DNA from: JAVVUQ01 sp036653075
GTDB lineage: Bacteria > Bacillota > Clostridia > Christensenellales > CAG-314
Reading direction: 5' to 3'
Assembly: GCA_036653075.1 (NCBI GenBank)
Contig: JAVVUQ010000018.1
Location: 1-22,436, forward strand
Length of the DNA stretch: 22,436 nt
The position numbers were made by a program, and so were the translations under genes. Of this stretch, positions 1 to 7,429 are shown one piece after another. Every line of letters begins with the position of its first letter. The first letter of the stretch is position 1. The notes below the pieces were generated by a model that made no database searches, had not been told where the DNA came from, and saw nothing but the letters and a program-made list of their open reading frames with translations.

Positions 1-1
1 C

Positions 2-1930
2 GCAGTAATTCAATTAAACGAGTGGGCGTATGAATACTATGTATTAGATAATCCGTCGGTTAGTGATAAACATTATGATGCGCTTTATGATAGGCTCATA
101 ATTATGGAGAAACAAAGCGGTGTTGTTTTAGAAAATTCGCCTTCAAAAAGAGTTGGCGGCGAGATAGTTAAAAGTTTTGAAAAGTATACGCATAGAAAAA
201 GATTGTATAGTTTAGATAAAGTGCAAAGCTTTAACGAATTGGAAAATTGGGTTGAAAAAATCAAAAAAGATAGAGATGTTGTGTTTACCGTAGAATATAA
301 ATATGACGGATTAAATTTAAGTTTAACGTACGATAAAGGAAAATTAGTGCGAGCAGCTACAAGAGGAAATGGCGAAGTAGGCGAAGACGTTACCGCTCAA
401 GTTAGGACTATAAAAAACGTACCGCTTGAAATTGGAATAAAAAATTTAATTGAATTGCAAGGCGAAGGGTATATGAAACTCTCTGCCTTAAAAAAATATA
501 ATGAAACTCATCCAATGGATATTTTAAAAAATGCAAGAAATGGCGTGGCTGGAGCGATAAGGAATTTAGATCCTAAAGTAACTGCATCAAGACAGTTATC
601 AATGGTTTTTTATAGTATTGGATATAGCGAAAGTTTTGAAATTAATAGTCAAACGGAATTAGTCGAAACATTGAAAAAAAATGGATTTAAAACTAATGAT
701 TTATTTGAAAAAGCAAGGAATTATTCAGAAATAAGGGAAATAATTGAAAAAGTAGCGTTAATTCGAAATGATTTAGATTATTTAATAGATGGAATTGTTA
801 TTAAAGTTGATGATAATAATATAAGAAATGAATTAGGTTATACCGAAAAATTCCCCAAATGGGCAGTAGCTTTTAAATTTGAAGCGGAAGAAGTAGTTAC
901 AAAATTGAAAAAAGTAGAATGGCAAATAGGGCGAACAGGGAAACTTACTCCATTGGCGTATGTTGAACCAGTCGAACTATGCGGAGCAACCATAAGAAAA
1001 GCAACGCTCAATAATATAGGCGATATAGAACGTAAAAATTTGATGTTAAATTCGCAAGTGTATATAAGAAGAAGTAACGATGTTATCCCCGAGATTTTAG
1101 GCGTTGCGGAAGATAGCGTTGATAGTAAAAAAATCGAGTTGCCTAAACGTTGCCCTGCTTGTAATAGCGAATTGATTGTTAGAGGCGCGCATATTTATTG
1201 TCCAAATGATATGCGTTGCGCTCCACAAATAATAGGAAGATTAACGCATTATTGTAGCAAAGATGCTTGCGATATTGAAGGATTATCAGATAAAACCATT
1301 ACGCAAATGGCAGAAAAGCTGAATGTTACAACAGCGAGCAGATTGTATGAATTGACAGAGAATGATTTAAGTAAGTTAGATGGATTTAAAGATAAAAAAA
1401 TAAAAAATATTTTAGAAGCTATAAAAAGAAGTAAGAACGTATTATTGCCTAATTTTATTTATGCGTTAGGCATAGAAAATGTAGGCGTAAAAACTGCAAG
1501 AGATTTAGCTAAAACATTTAAAAATATAGACGCGTTAAAAAACGCTAACGCTCAAGAATTGATGAACGTTAACGAAATTGGAGAAACCGTTTCGGAAAGT
1601 ATAATGGAATACTTTAGCGATTGTTTAAATATTGAATTATTAAATAAATTACAAGAGTTTGGATTAAACCCAATTTTACAAAAGCAGGAAGGCGTATTTT
1701 TAGGCAAACGATTTGTATTAACAGGTACATTACCGACATTGACTCGCAGCGAAGCCTCTAAACTCATAGAAAATGCAGGCGGCGAAGTATTACCTAACGT
1801 TAGCTCAAATGTAAACATCTTAATAGTAGGAATCGATGCGGGGAGCAAATTAGACAAAGCAAAAAAATTGGGAATCGAGTTATGGAATGAAGATGAATTG
1901 TTAGATAAATTACATTTACACGATAGATAA
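2..1930 (+). CDS. ligA: NAD+-dependent DNA ligase LigA (5' end cut by window edge)
   Basis: This enzyme seals nicks in duplex DNA during replication and repair, using NAD+ as the adenylate donor. The frame is open from base 2 and reads the family's YEYYVLDNPSVSD segment before the first in-frame ATG at 104, so that ATG is internal and the true start lies upstream of the window. Counting from base 2, the adenylation lysine of the KxDG motif (KYDG) is residue 100 (codon 299-301). It is K115 in E. coli, so about 15 residues are missing. Next come the nucleotidyltransferase core (DGIVIKVDD, then FPKWAVAFKFEA), an OB fold, a four-cysteine zinc finger (CPAC, then CPNDMRC), a helix-hairpin-helix region and a C-terminal BRCT domain (about residues 565-642). 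The usual RGEVYM motif reads QGEGYM. Otherwise it is intact, and the family assignment is secure. Confidence 0.97.
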   Translation, partial: AVIQLNEWAYEYYVLDNPSVSDKHYDALYDRLIIMEKQSGVVLENSPSKRVGGEIVKSFEKYTHRKRLYSLDKVQSFNELENWVEKIKKDRDVVFTVEYKYDGLNLSLTYDKGKLVRAATRGNGEVGEDVTAQVRTIKNVPLEIGIKNLIELQGEGYMKLSALKKYNETHPMDILKNARNGVAGAIRNLDPKVTASRQLSMVFYSIGYSESFEINSQTELVETLKKNGFKTNDLFEKARNYSEIREIIEKVALIRNDLDYLIDGIVIKVDDNNIRNELGYTEKFPKWAVAFKFEAEEVVTKLKKVEWQIGRTGKLTPLAYVEPVELCGATIRKATLNNIGDIERKNLMLNSQVYIRRSNDVIPEILGVAEDSVDSKKIELPKRCPACNSELIVRGAHIYCPNDMRCAPQIIGRLTHYCSKDACDIEGLSDKTITQMAEKLNVTTASRLYELTENDLSKLDGFKDKKIKNILEAIKRSKNVLLPNFIYALGIENVGVKTARDLAKTFKNIDALKNANAQELMNVNEIGETVSESIMEYFSDCLNIELLNKLQEFGLNPILQKQEGVFLGKRFVLTGTLPTLTRSEASKLIENAGGEVLPNVSSNVNILIVGIDAGSKLDKAKKLGIELWNEDELLDKLHLHDR

Positions 1931-1941
1931 TTATAGAAAAA

Positions 1942-1966
1942 ATCTTATATTATTTATATATAAGAT
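1942..1966 (+). terminator. Weak hairpin after ligA, possible terminator
   Basis: A perfect 9-bp stem (ATCTTATAT at 1942-1950 with ATATAAGAT at 1958-1966) encloses a 7-nt loop 11 bases past the ligA stop. It is preceded by a run of A and followed by GATTTT. The stem is almost all A/T and the T tract is short, so termination would be inefficient. Its position between ligA and the gatC promoter fits a terminator. Confidence 0.4.
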
Positions 1967-2019
1967 GATTTTAGCATAATATTATGAAAACTAATTTGCA
2001 AAATGAAAGATGTATTCAC

Positions 2020-2048
2020 TTGCAAATAAAGCGATTGTATGATATAAT
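2020..2048 (+). promoter_or_regulatory. SigA-type extended -10 promoter for the gatC operon
   Basis: TTGCAA (2020-2025) lies 17 bp from a perfect TATAAT (2043-2048), which is preceded by TG at 2040-2041 as in an extended -10. Transcription would start near 2055, leaving an AT-rich leader of about 175 nt before gatC. No T-box or recognisable riboswitch core is visible in that leader. The stretch 1931-2230 holds this promoter, the weak hairpin after ligA and two copies of a 16-bp A-rich repeat (2116-2131 and 2175-2190), and no gene that I can support. Confidence 0.65.
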
Positions 2049-2230
2049 TAATACTCATAATGACTTGATATATAAGTTGAATTTAATGATTTTAATTAAA
2101 AAACAAGATATATTTAAATAAAAAAGTAAAATAAACGAGTGTATATAAATTATCAATAATAGGTAATAATATAAAAATAAAAAAGTAAAAAATTGCAGGT
2201 TTTATGATATAGAATAATGGGAGAAAGATT

Positions 2231-2476
2231 ATGCTTGAAGAAAAAGAAATAGAAGCCTTAGCTAATGAAACCCGAGTGGATTTAGATGAGAATGAAATGC
2301 AAATATTGCTAATTAATTTAAACAAAATAATAAATCACGCTAAATGGATGAAATTAGTGAAAACTGACGGCGTTTTGCCCACGACAAGTTCTTTAGATAA
2401 CGTTTATGATGATGAGTCGATTAATGATGAATTAAAGTTGTTTGAAAACAAAAATATTGCGCCTGAATGTAAATAG
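2231..2476 (+). CDS. gatC: Asp-tRNA(Asn)/Glu-tRNA(Gln) amidotransferase subunit C
   Basis: GatC is the small subunit that belts GatA and GatB together in the GatCAB complex, which converts misacylated Glu-tRNA(Gln) or Asp-tRNA(Asn) to the amidated form. The 81-residue product is somewhat short; family members are usually 90-100 residues. It shows the N-terminal pattern IEALANETRVDLDENEMQ, in which a helix with L-A-x-x-x-R/T-L-x-L is typical, and the later V..L..D.V motif is recognisable as LPTTSSLDNV. The start at 2231 has a purine-rich ribosome-binding site (GGGAGAAAG) just upstream. It is followed 18 nt later by gatA, the canonical order, and this context carries much of the assignment because GatC sequences diverge strongly. 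Confidence 0.88.
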   Translation: MLEEKEIEALANETRVDLDENEMQILLINLNKIINHAKWMKLVKTDGVLPTTSSLDNVYDDESINDELKLFENKNIAPECK

Positions 2477-2494
2477 GCAATGAGGAGCTTAAAA

Positions 2495-3946
2495 ATGGAT
2501 TTAACGACAATGGACTTAAGAAGTGTTTTGAAGTTAGTCAAAACAGGACAAATTACTTCAGTAGAATTAACAAATGCGTGTTTAGATAAAGCGCGCGCAA
2601 CAACTTATCTTAATGCGTACACTTTTATTAATAAAGAAACAGCGATACAAAACGCTTCTTTTGTGGATAAAAAAATTAAATTGCATAAGCACACTGGAAT
2701 TTTATCAGGCGTGCCAATTGCGATTAAAGATAATTTTAGCACAATAGGAATGCCGACAAGCTGCGCATCGAATATGTTAAAAGGACATATTTATGATATG
2801 GACGCAACAGCAGTTAAAAAGCTAAAGGAACAGGACGCAGTTATTATAGGTAAAACTAATATGGACGAGTTCGCTATGGGAAATGGTAGCGATACATCGG
2901 CATTTGGTAAAGTAAGAAATCCAATAGATACAGATTTAACTCCAGGCGGAAGCAGCGGCGGAAGCGCCGTAGCAGTCGCAGTAGGCAGTAGTTTTGCATC
3001 GTTAGGAACAGATACAGGCGGATCAGTTAGACAGCCAGCGGCGTATTGTGGAATTACAGGACTTAAACCTACGTTTGGCAGAGTAAGTAGACACGGTGTT
3101 TTTCCGCTTGCGCATAGCTTAGATCACGTTGGTTGCCTTACAAAAACAGTGAAGGATAACTTGTTGGTTTTTGAAACCATATATGGCGTGGACGAGTTGG
3201 ATAAACCTACTATAAGACAAGAGAATACCAATTTTGATACGCATTGTTTGGAGTATACAAATAAATTGCTTAGAGTAGGGGTACTAAAACAATCGTTTAA
3301 TGTATTAGTAGATGAAGATGTTAAAGCATGTGTGTCGAAAGCGGCAGATTTCTTTACAAATGAAGGATATGTTGTAGAAGAAGTTGATTTTAAACTTGCT
3401 CAATACATATCAACAACATACATCATACTTTGCTGCGGCGGAGCTGTTAAAAATTTAAGTAATATGGACGGAGTAAAATCGGGAAATATTATTGATCACG
3501 CAATAACCTTTGAAGACGCAGCTCAAGCAACAAGAGGCGAATATTTCGGATTAGAAGCAAAAAAGAGATTAATATTAGGTCAATATTTTACTTCGACAGC
3601 AAATTACACCAAATATTACGATAAAGCAAGAAAAATAAGAACGTTAATAGTAGATTATTTTAAAGATATATTTACTAAATATGATATAATTATGTGCCCA
3701 ACAGCTACATCATCAGCGCACAAAGTAGGAATGCATAATGCGGAACAATTAGAGTATAACGATGTATTCGCAGCAACTGCAAATTTAACTGGACGTCCAG
3801 CGATATCTGTACCTTGCGGAAAAGATAAGAGCGGAATGCCAATGGGATTGCAGTTTATGGGAAAGACATATAATGAACACGATGTGTTTAATATTGCGTA
3901 TTTTTATGAACAAAATATAGGTAAGGAGTTCATAACTAAACTATAA
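2495..3946 (+). CDS. gatA: Glutamyl/aspartyl-tRNA amidotransferase subunit A (amidase)
   Basis: GatA is the amidase-signature subunit of GatCAB: it releases ammonia from glutamine for tRNA amidation. I chose the ATG at 2495 (483 residues) over the in-frame ATG at 2480, because AGGAG (2483-2487) sits 7 nt before 2495 and overlaps the upstream ATG. With this start the Ser-cisSer-Lys triad falls at Lys78 (AIKDNF), Ser154 (GGSSGGSA) and Ser177 (GTDTGGSVRQPAA), matching the K79/S154/S178 numbering of S. aureus GatA. The GLKPTFGRVSRHG segment and the C-terminal GRPAISVPCG segment are also typical. A non-GatA amidase is unlikely given gatC immediately upstream. The expected third gene, gatB, is absent; instead the TAA stop overlaps the ATG of an AIR-synthase-family gene by one base. 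Confidence 0.94.
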   Translation: MDLTTMDLRSVLKLVKTGQITSVELTNACLDKARATTYLNAYTFINKETAIQNASFVDKKIKLHKHTGILSGVPIAIKDNFSTIGMPTSCASNMLKGHIYDMDATAVKKLKEQDAVIIGKTNMDEFAMGNGSDTSAFGKVRNPIDTDLTPGGSSGGSAVAVAVGSSFASLGTDTGGSVRQPAAYCGITGLKPTFGRVSRHGVFPLAHSLDHVGCLTKTVKDNLLVFETIYGVDELDKPTIRQENTNFDTHCLEYTNKLLRVGVLKQSFNVLVDEDVKACVSKAADFFTNEGYVVEEVDFKLAQYISTTYIILCCGGAVKNLSNMDGVKSGNIIDHAITFEDAAQATRGEYFGLEAKKRLILGQYFTSTANYTKYYDKARKIRTLIVDYFKDIFTKYDIIMCPTATSSAHKVGMHNAEQLEYNDVFAATANLTGRPAISVPCGKDKSGMPMGLQFMGKTYNEHDVFNIAYFYEQNIGKEFITKL

Positions 3947-4905
3947 TGATTGGAAAATTAACTCCGGAAGAATTAAACGACAATGTTTTGTCGGTAATAA
4001 AAAAAAGAAGAAAAGAAGTTAAACTAAGCGCAGCGATAGGCAGTGATAGCGCAAGTTTACAAACAGATAAAATAATATTAGTAACAACAGATCCAATAAC
4101 AAGTGGTTCGGGCAATTGTGGAAGTTTGGCGGTAAACGTTTGTTGTAACGATATAGCTGCTGAAGGCGGCGAACCGATAGCGGTATTATTGACAGTATTA
4201 GCGCCAGTTGCATCAAAGTTAAAAGAGATAAAGACAGTTATGTTTGACGCTGAAAAAGCGGCTGAGAAGTTAAATGTTGAAATTATTGGCGGACACACGG
4301 AAATTACGGACGCAGTAAATAGAATAATTGTTAACGCTACGGCAATAGGCATAAAGATTAATGATAATGTTATGGCGCAAGTTAAATCGGGCGACAGCAT
4401 TTTGGTAACAAAAGATTTAGGGTTAGAAGGCACGGCAGTAATAGCTAACAATTTCAATAAATTGATATCTTTGAATAAGGACGAATTACTTGAAGCAAAA
4501 GAATGTTTAAATTATGTAAGCGTAGTAGAAGAAGGAAAAGTGTGTTCAATTGAAAACATATCAAGTATGCACGATATTACAGAAGGCGGAGTTTATGGCG
4601 CTCTTTGCGAGGTATTAATGTACAAAGGCGTTGGCGCTGATATAGAGGCTCAAAATGTTCCATTTAGAAAAGTTACTGAAAAAATTTGTCAGCAATTACA
4701 TTTGGATAAATATAGGTTATTATCAAGCGGAAGTATGTTAATAACTACGGCAGACGAAAATGGCGTTACTAAGGCTTTAATCAACGCAGGACTAGAAGTT
4801 AGGAAAGTAGGAACGGTGAGAGATGGAGAAGGCGTAACGGTTATTGAAAATGGGAAGAAAATAAAAGTAAAAGCGTTGCCCGACGAAATTAATAAGTTAC
4901 TGTAA
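3946..4905 (+). CDS. AIR-synthase-family (PurM/HypE-like) protein
   Basis: This 319-residue protein has the ATP-binding fold shared by PurM, ThiL, SelD and HypE. Visible family signatures are IGSDSASL (31-38), TTDPIT (47-52), CNDIAAEGGEP (67-77) and GGHTEITDA (115-123), the last being the clearest mark of the HypE-like subgroup. The C-terminal half contains a second conserved stretch (HDITEGGVYGAL) typical of the C-terminal AIRS domain. HypE proper builds the cyanide ligand of NiFe hydrogenases, but no other hyp genes are present. The HypE C-terminal PRIC tail cysteine is not seen, since the protein ends in DEINKLL. A housekeeping relative of unknown substrate is therefore more likely than true HypE. 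The start overlaps the gatA stop (TAATG), suggesting translational coupling, and yicC follows after 11 nt. Confidence 0.85.
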   Translation: MIGKLTPEELNDNVLSVIKKRRKEVKLSAAIGSDSASLQTDKIILVTTDPITSGSGNCGSLAVNVCCNDIAAEGGEPIAVLLTVLAPVASKLKEIKTVMFDAEKAAEKLNVEIIGGHTEITDAVNRIIVNATAIGIKINDNVMAQVKSGDSILVTKDLGLEGTAVIANNFNKLISLNKDELLEAKECLNYVSVVEEGKVCSIENISSMHDITEGGVYGALCEVLMYKGVGADIEAQNVPFRKVTEKICQQLHLDKYRLLSSGSMLITTADENGVTKALINAGLEVRKVGTVRDGEGVTVIENGKKIKVKALPDEINKLL

Positions 4906-4916
4906 AGGAAAACATA

Positions 4917-5792
4917 ATGAAAAGTATGACTGGATATGGAAAGGCTCGCATTGAAAAAAACGGTAGAGAATTAACGGTGGAAATAAAATCGGTAAATCAT
5001 AGATATTTAGATTTTAATATAAAAATGCCGAGAATTTTTAATGCGTATGAGGATAAACTAAGAAAATTGATAAATGCTAATATTAGCAGAGGACATTTAG
5101 ACGTTTTTGTGAATTTTTCTGATTTTTCCGAACAAGATAAAAAAGTAAAAGCCGATATAAATTTAGCAAATCAATATACACAGGTAGCAAAACAGTTGGC
5201 GTTGGAATTTGACTTAATTAACGATTTTCAAGTAAATAGTCTAATTAGAATGTCAGATGTAGTTTCAGTGCAAGTAGAAGATGACGGCGATGAGTTATGG
5301 AAAGATTTACTTATTCAAGCGTCAGCGCAAGCAATTGAAGAATTGAATAAAATGCGTGTGTATGAAGGTGATAAATTACATCAAGATATAATATTAAAAA
5401 TTGCTATAATTGAAGAATACGTAAAAGAAATTAAAAATTACGCTCCAATGGTAGCCGTTGAATATAGAGATAAATTAAAAACGAGAATTGCAGAAGCCTT
5501 AAACGATACAGAAATTGATGAGGTGCGTATCGCTCAAGAAGTAGCATTTTTCACTGATAAATCTAATATAGACGAAGAATTGACAAGATTATTTTCTCAT
5601 ATTGAACAATTAAAAGATATGGTAGAAAAAGAAGGAGCAATCGGAAGGCAATTGGATTTTTTGGTGCAGGAATATAATAGAGAAGTTAATACAATATGCA
5701 GTAAATCAAATAATCTAAACATAACAAATATTAGTCTCCTATTGAAAAATGAAATTGAAAAAATAAGAGAGCAAGTGCAAAACATTGAATAA
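4917..5792 (+). CDS. yicC: YicC/YloC-family endoribonuclease
   Basis: This is a member of the YicC family (YloC in Bacillus), endoribonucleases linked in E. coli to small-RNA turnover. The 291-residue length matches the family. The diagnostic N-terminus MKSMTGYGKA, the following EIKSVNHRYLDFNIKMPR and the C-terminal signature QEYNREVNTICSKSNN plus KIREQVQNIE are all present, so both YicC domains are complete. The invariant GSK near the C-terminus reads CSK here, a minor change. AAGGAAAA sits just before the ATG. rpoZ follows 14 nt later. In Bacillus and most Clostridia remA and gmk lie between yicC and rpoZ; both are missing here. Confidence 0.93.
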   Translation: MKSMTGYGKARIEKNGRELTVEIKSVNHRYLDFNIKMPRIFNAYEDKLRKLINANISRGHLDVFVNFSDFSEQDKKVKADINLANQYTQVAKQLALEFDLINDFQVNSLIRMSDVVSVQVEDDGDELWKDLLIQASAQAIEELNKMRVYEGDKLHQDIILKIAIIEEYVKEIKNYAPMVAVEYRDKLKTRIAEALNDTEIDEVRIAQEVAFFTDKSNIDEELTRLFSHIEQLKDMVEKEGAIGRQLDFLVQEYNREVNTICSKSNNLNITNISLLLKNEIEKIREQVQNIE

Positions 5793-5806
5793 TAAAGGAG
5801 AACATT

Positions 5807-6007
5807 ATGATTACAAAACCATCAATTGATGAATTGACAGAAATAGCTGGGAATAAATACATTTTGTGCTGCGCAGTAAGCAAACGCGCAAAAGAACTCA
5901 ACGTTAAACAAATGAACGATGAATTAGCGACCAACATAAAGACTATTACTTATGCGGCGCAAGAATTAAAAGACGGCAGAATTAAGATTGTAGACGACGA
6001 GGATTAA
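5807..6007 (+). CDS. rpoZ: DNA-directed RNA polymerase omega subunit
   Basis: Omega is the small RNA polymerase subunit that chaperones beta-prime and stabilises the core enzyme. The 66-residue product has the family pattern: KPSIDEL at the N-terminus, the central helix CCAVSKRAKEL (usually VVAASKRARQL), then the YAAQELKDGRIKI segment corresponding to AANEIAEGKI. An AAAGGAG ribosome-binding site lies 7 nt before the ATG. It is tightly placed between yicC (14 nt) and coaBC (3 nt), the usual rpoZ-coaBC arrangement. Confidence 0.93.
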   Translation: MITKPSIDELTEIAGNKYILCCAVSKRAKELNVKQMNDELATNIKTITYAAQELKDGRIKIVDDED

Positions 6008-6010
6008 TTT

Positions 6011-7192
6011 ATGCTTAAAGATAAAAATATAATATTAGGTATTACAGGCGGCATAGCGGCATATAAATCTTGCGTTTTAGTATCACTATTAAAAAAAAGC
6101 GGCGCTAACGTGGATATAATAATGACAAAAAACGCCACTGAATTTGTAACACCTTTAACATTAGAAACTTTATCGCAACGTCCAGTAATATCAAATATGT
6201 TTCAAAGAGAAACTCCTTGGGAAGTGGAACATATTTCACTTGCAAAAAAAGCGGACTTGTTTGTCGTCGCTCCAGCATCAGCGAACTTTATTGGAAAATA
6301 TGCAAATGGCATCGCCGACGATATGCTAACGACTACTATTATGGCGACTAAAGCTAAGGTATTATTAGCGCCCGCTATGAATACGGGAATGTATACAAGC
6401 GACGCTTTTATCGCAAATATTAATATTTTAAAAAAACGTAACGTCAACATCATCGATTGCAATAACGGAAAATTGGCTTGCGGCGACGTAGGAAAAGGTA
6501 GAATGGCTGAACCTGAAGAAATTTTTGCGCAAATAGAAGATTTATTAAATCAAAAACAAGACTTTGAAGGCAAAAATATTCTCGTAACAGCAGGCGCAAC
6601 AATAGAAAAATTAGACGGCGTAAGATATTTAACGAATTATTCAAGCGGTAAAATGGGAATCGCTATTGCCCAAGCTGCGCAAAACCGAGGAGCATTCGTC
6701 ACTCTAATATTAGGACGCCATACGGCAAACCTTAACGGGAATGAAAATATTATAACTGTCGAAACTACCGACGAAATGTTTAATGCCGTAATAGATAGAG
6801 TAAAAAATAACGATATAATAATCAAAGCAGCTGCGCCTTGCGATTATAAACCAACTACTTTTACTCAAACAAAAATCAAATCACAACAACTACACTTGGA
6901 TTTTATTAAAAATGTAGACATTGCCGCAGAAGTAGGCAAAATTAAAGAAAATAGAAAACTTGTCATCTTTAGCGCAGAAACAGAAAATCTAATAGAAAAT
7001 GCTCACAATAAATTGGTGAAAAAAAATGCCGATATGGTGGTCGCTAACGACGTAACCGAAAAAGGCGCAGGCTTTAACGTCGATACAAATAAAGTTACTA
7101 TTATTAGTAGCAAAGGCATTTGCGCCACAACTGAATTATTGCCAAAATCGGATATAGCTAATATTATATTGGATAATATACTACTATTATAG
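6011..7192 (+). CDS. coaBC: Bifunctional phosphopantothenoylcysteine decarboxylase / phosphopantothenate-cysteine ligase
   Basis: CoaBC catalyses two successive steps of coenzyme A synthesis: joining cysteine to 4'-phosphopantothenate, then decarboxylating the product with FMN. The N-terminal CoaC half shows GITGGIAAYKS, catalytic His74 (VEHISL), PASANFIGKYANGIADDML, the PAMN motif and Cys157 (LACGDVGKGRMAEP); the last three correspond closely to E. coli H75, N125 and C158. The C-terminal CoaB half starts near residue 178 with ILVTAGATIEKLD, then RYLTNYSSGKMG, a conserved lysine (TKIK) and VANDVTEKGAGF. The usual AAAVADY reads AAAPCDY, an unusual change in a conserved strand. The gene starts 3 nt after rpoZ, with GAGGA inside the end of rpoZ as the likely ribosome-binding site. 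The stop codon lies inside the first unit of the repeat array that follows. Confidence 0.95.
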   Translation: MLKDKNIILGITGGIAAYKSCVLVSLLKKSGANVDIIMTKNATEFVTPLTLETLSQRPVISNMFQRETPWEVEHISLAKKADLFVVAPASANFIGKYANGIADDMLTTTIMATKAKVLLAPAMNTGMYTSDAFIANINILKKRNVNIIDCNNGKLACGDVGKGRMAEPEEIFAQIEDLLNQKQDFEGKNILVTAGATIEKLDGVRYLTNYSSGKMGIAIAQAAQNRGAFVTLILGRHTANLNGNENIITVETTDEMFNAVIDRVKNNDIIIKAAAPCDYKPTTFTQTKIKSQQLHLDFIKNVDIAAEVGKIKENRKLVIFSAETENLIENAHNKLVKKNADMVVANDVTEKGAGFNVDTNKVTIISSKGICATTELLPKSDIANIILDNILLL

Positions 7193-7335
7193 ACATAGCA
7201 TATTTAAACTTAAAAAACATACCATTATTTTAGACATAGTATTTAAATTGATTATATTTGTATGTATTATTTCAGACATAGTAGTTGATTCTAAGAATAA
7301 AATAGACTATTATTACAGGCATAGTAATTTATTTT
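7181..7335. repeat. Degenerate ~42-bp tandem repeat, four units
   Basis: Four copies of a unit with core YATTATTNYAGACATAGTA are spaced at 41, 42 and 43 bp; the AGACATAG or AGGCATAG cores begin at 7191, 7232, 7274 and 7317. Each core is followed by an AT-rich stretch resembling TTTAAATTGAT. The first unit includes the last codons and TAG stop of coaBC, and in it the core reads TAG-ACA-TAG, two in-frame stops. The array fills most of the coaBC-priA gap. I see no clear terminator or convincing priA promoter in 7193-7429. Confidence 0.75.
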
Positions 7336-7429
7336 TAAATAATATACCTTTAAAATTATGATGTTAGAGGAATAAATCATTTTTATTGAGTTGAAAATGA
7401 GTTACTAAGGATAAGATATGTGAGGAAAG

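Noticed and set aside
1552..1857. Reading frame on the minus strand within ligA
   Set aside because: It lies wholly antisense to the BRCT end of ligA, has no ribosome-binding site or recognisable domain, and is explained by the codon bias of ligA.
2055..2230. T-box riboswitch upstream of the tRNA amidotransferase genes
   Set aside because: No specifier stem, T-box consensus or terminator/antiterminator pair can be seen in the leader.
2092..2325. Small hydrophobic minus-strand frame over the gatC leader
   Set aside because: It overlaps the start of gatC; its Phe/Ile/Leu-rich composition is what A-rich leader DNA gives when read backwards, and no start signal is evident.
3936..4457. 173-codon minus-strand frame opposite the AIR-synthase gene
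   Set aside because: It is fully antisense to a gene with clear family motifs; no ribosome-binding site and no similarity to a known family.
3946..4905. True HypE for NiFe hydrogenase maturation
   Set aside because: The fold motifs match the broader AIR-synthase family, but there is no PRIC-type C-terminal cysteine and no hyp or hydrogenase genes nearby.
7181..7335. CRISPR-like array
   Set aside because: The spacing is regular, but the conserved core is only about 17 bp and degenerate, the intervening sequence is itself similar between units, and no cas genes are present.
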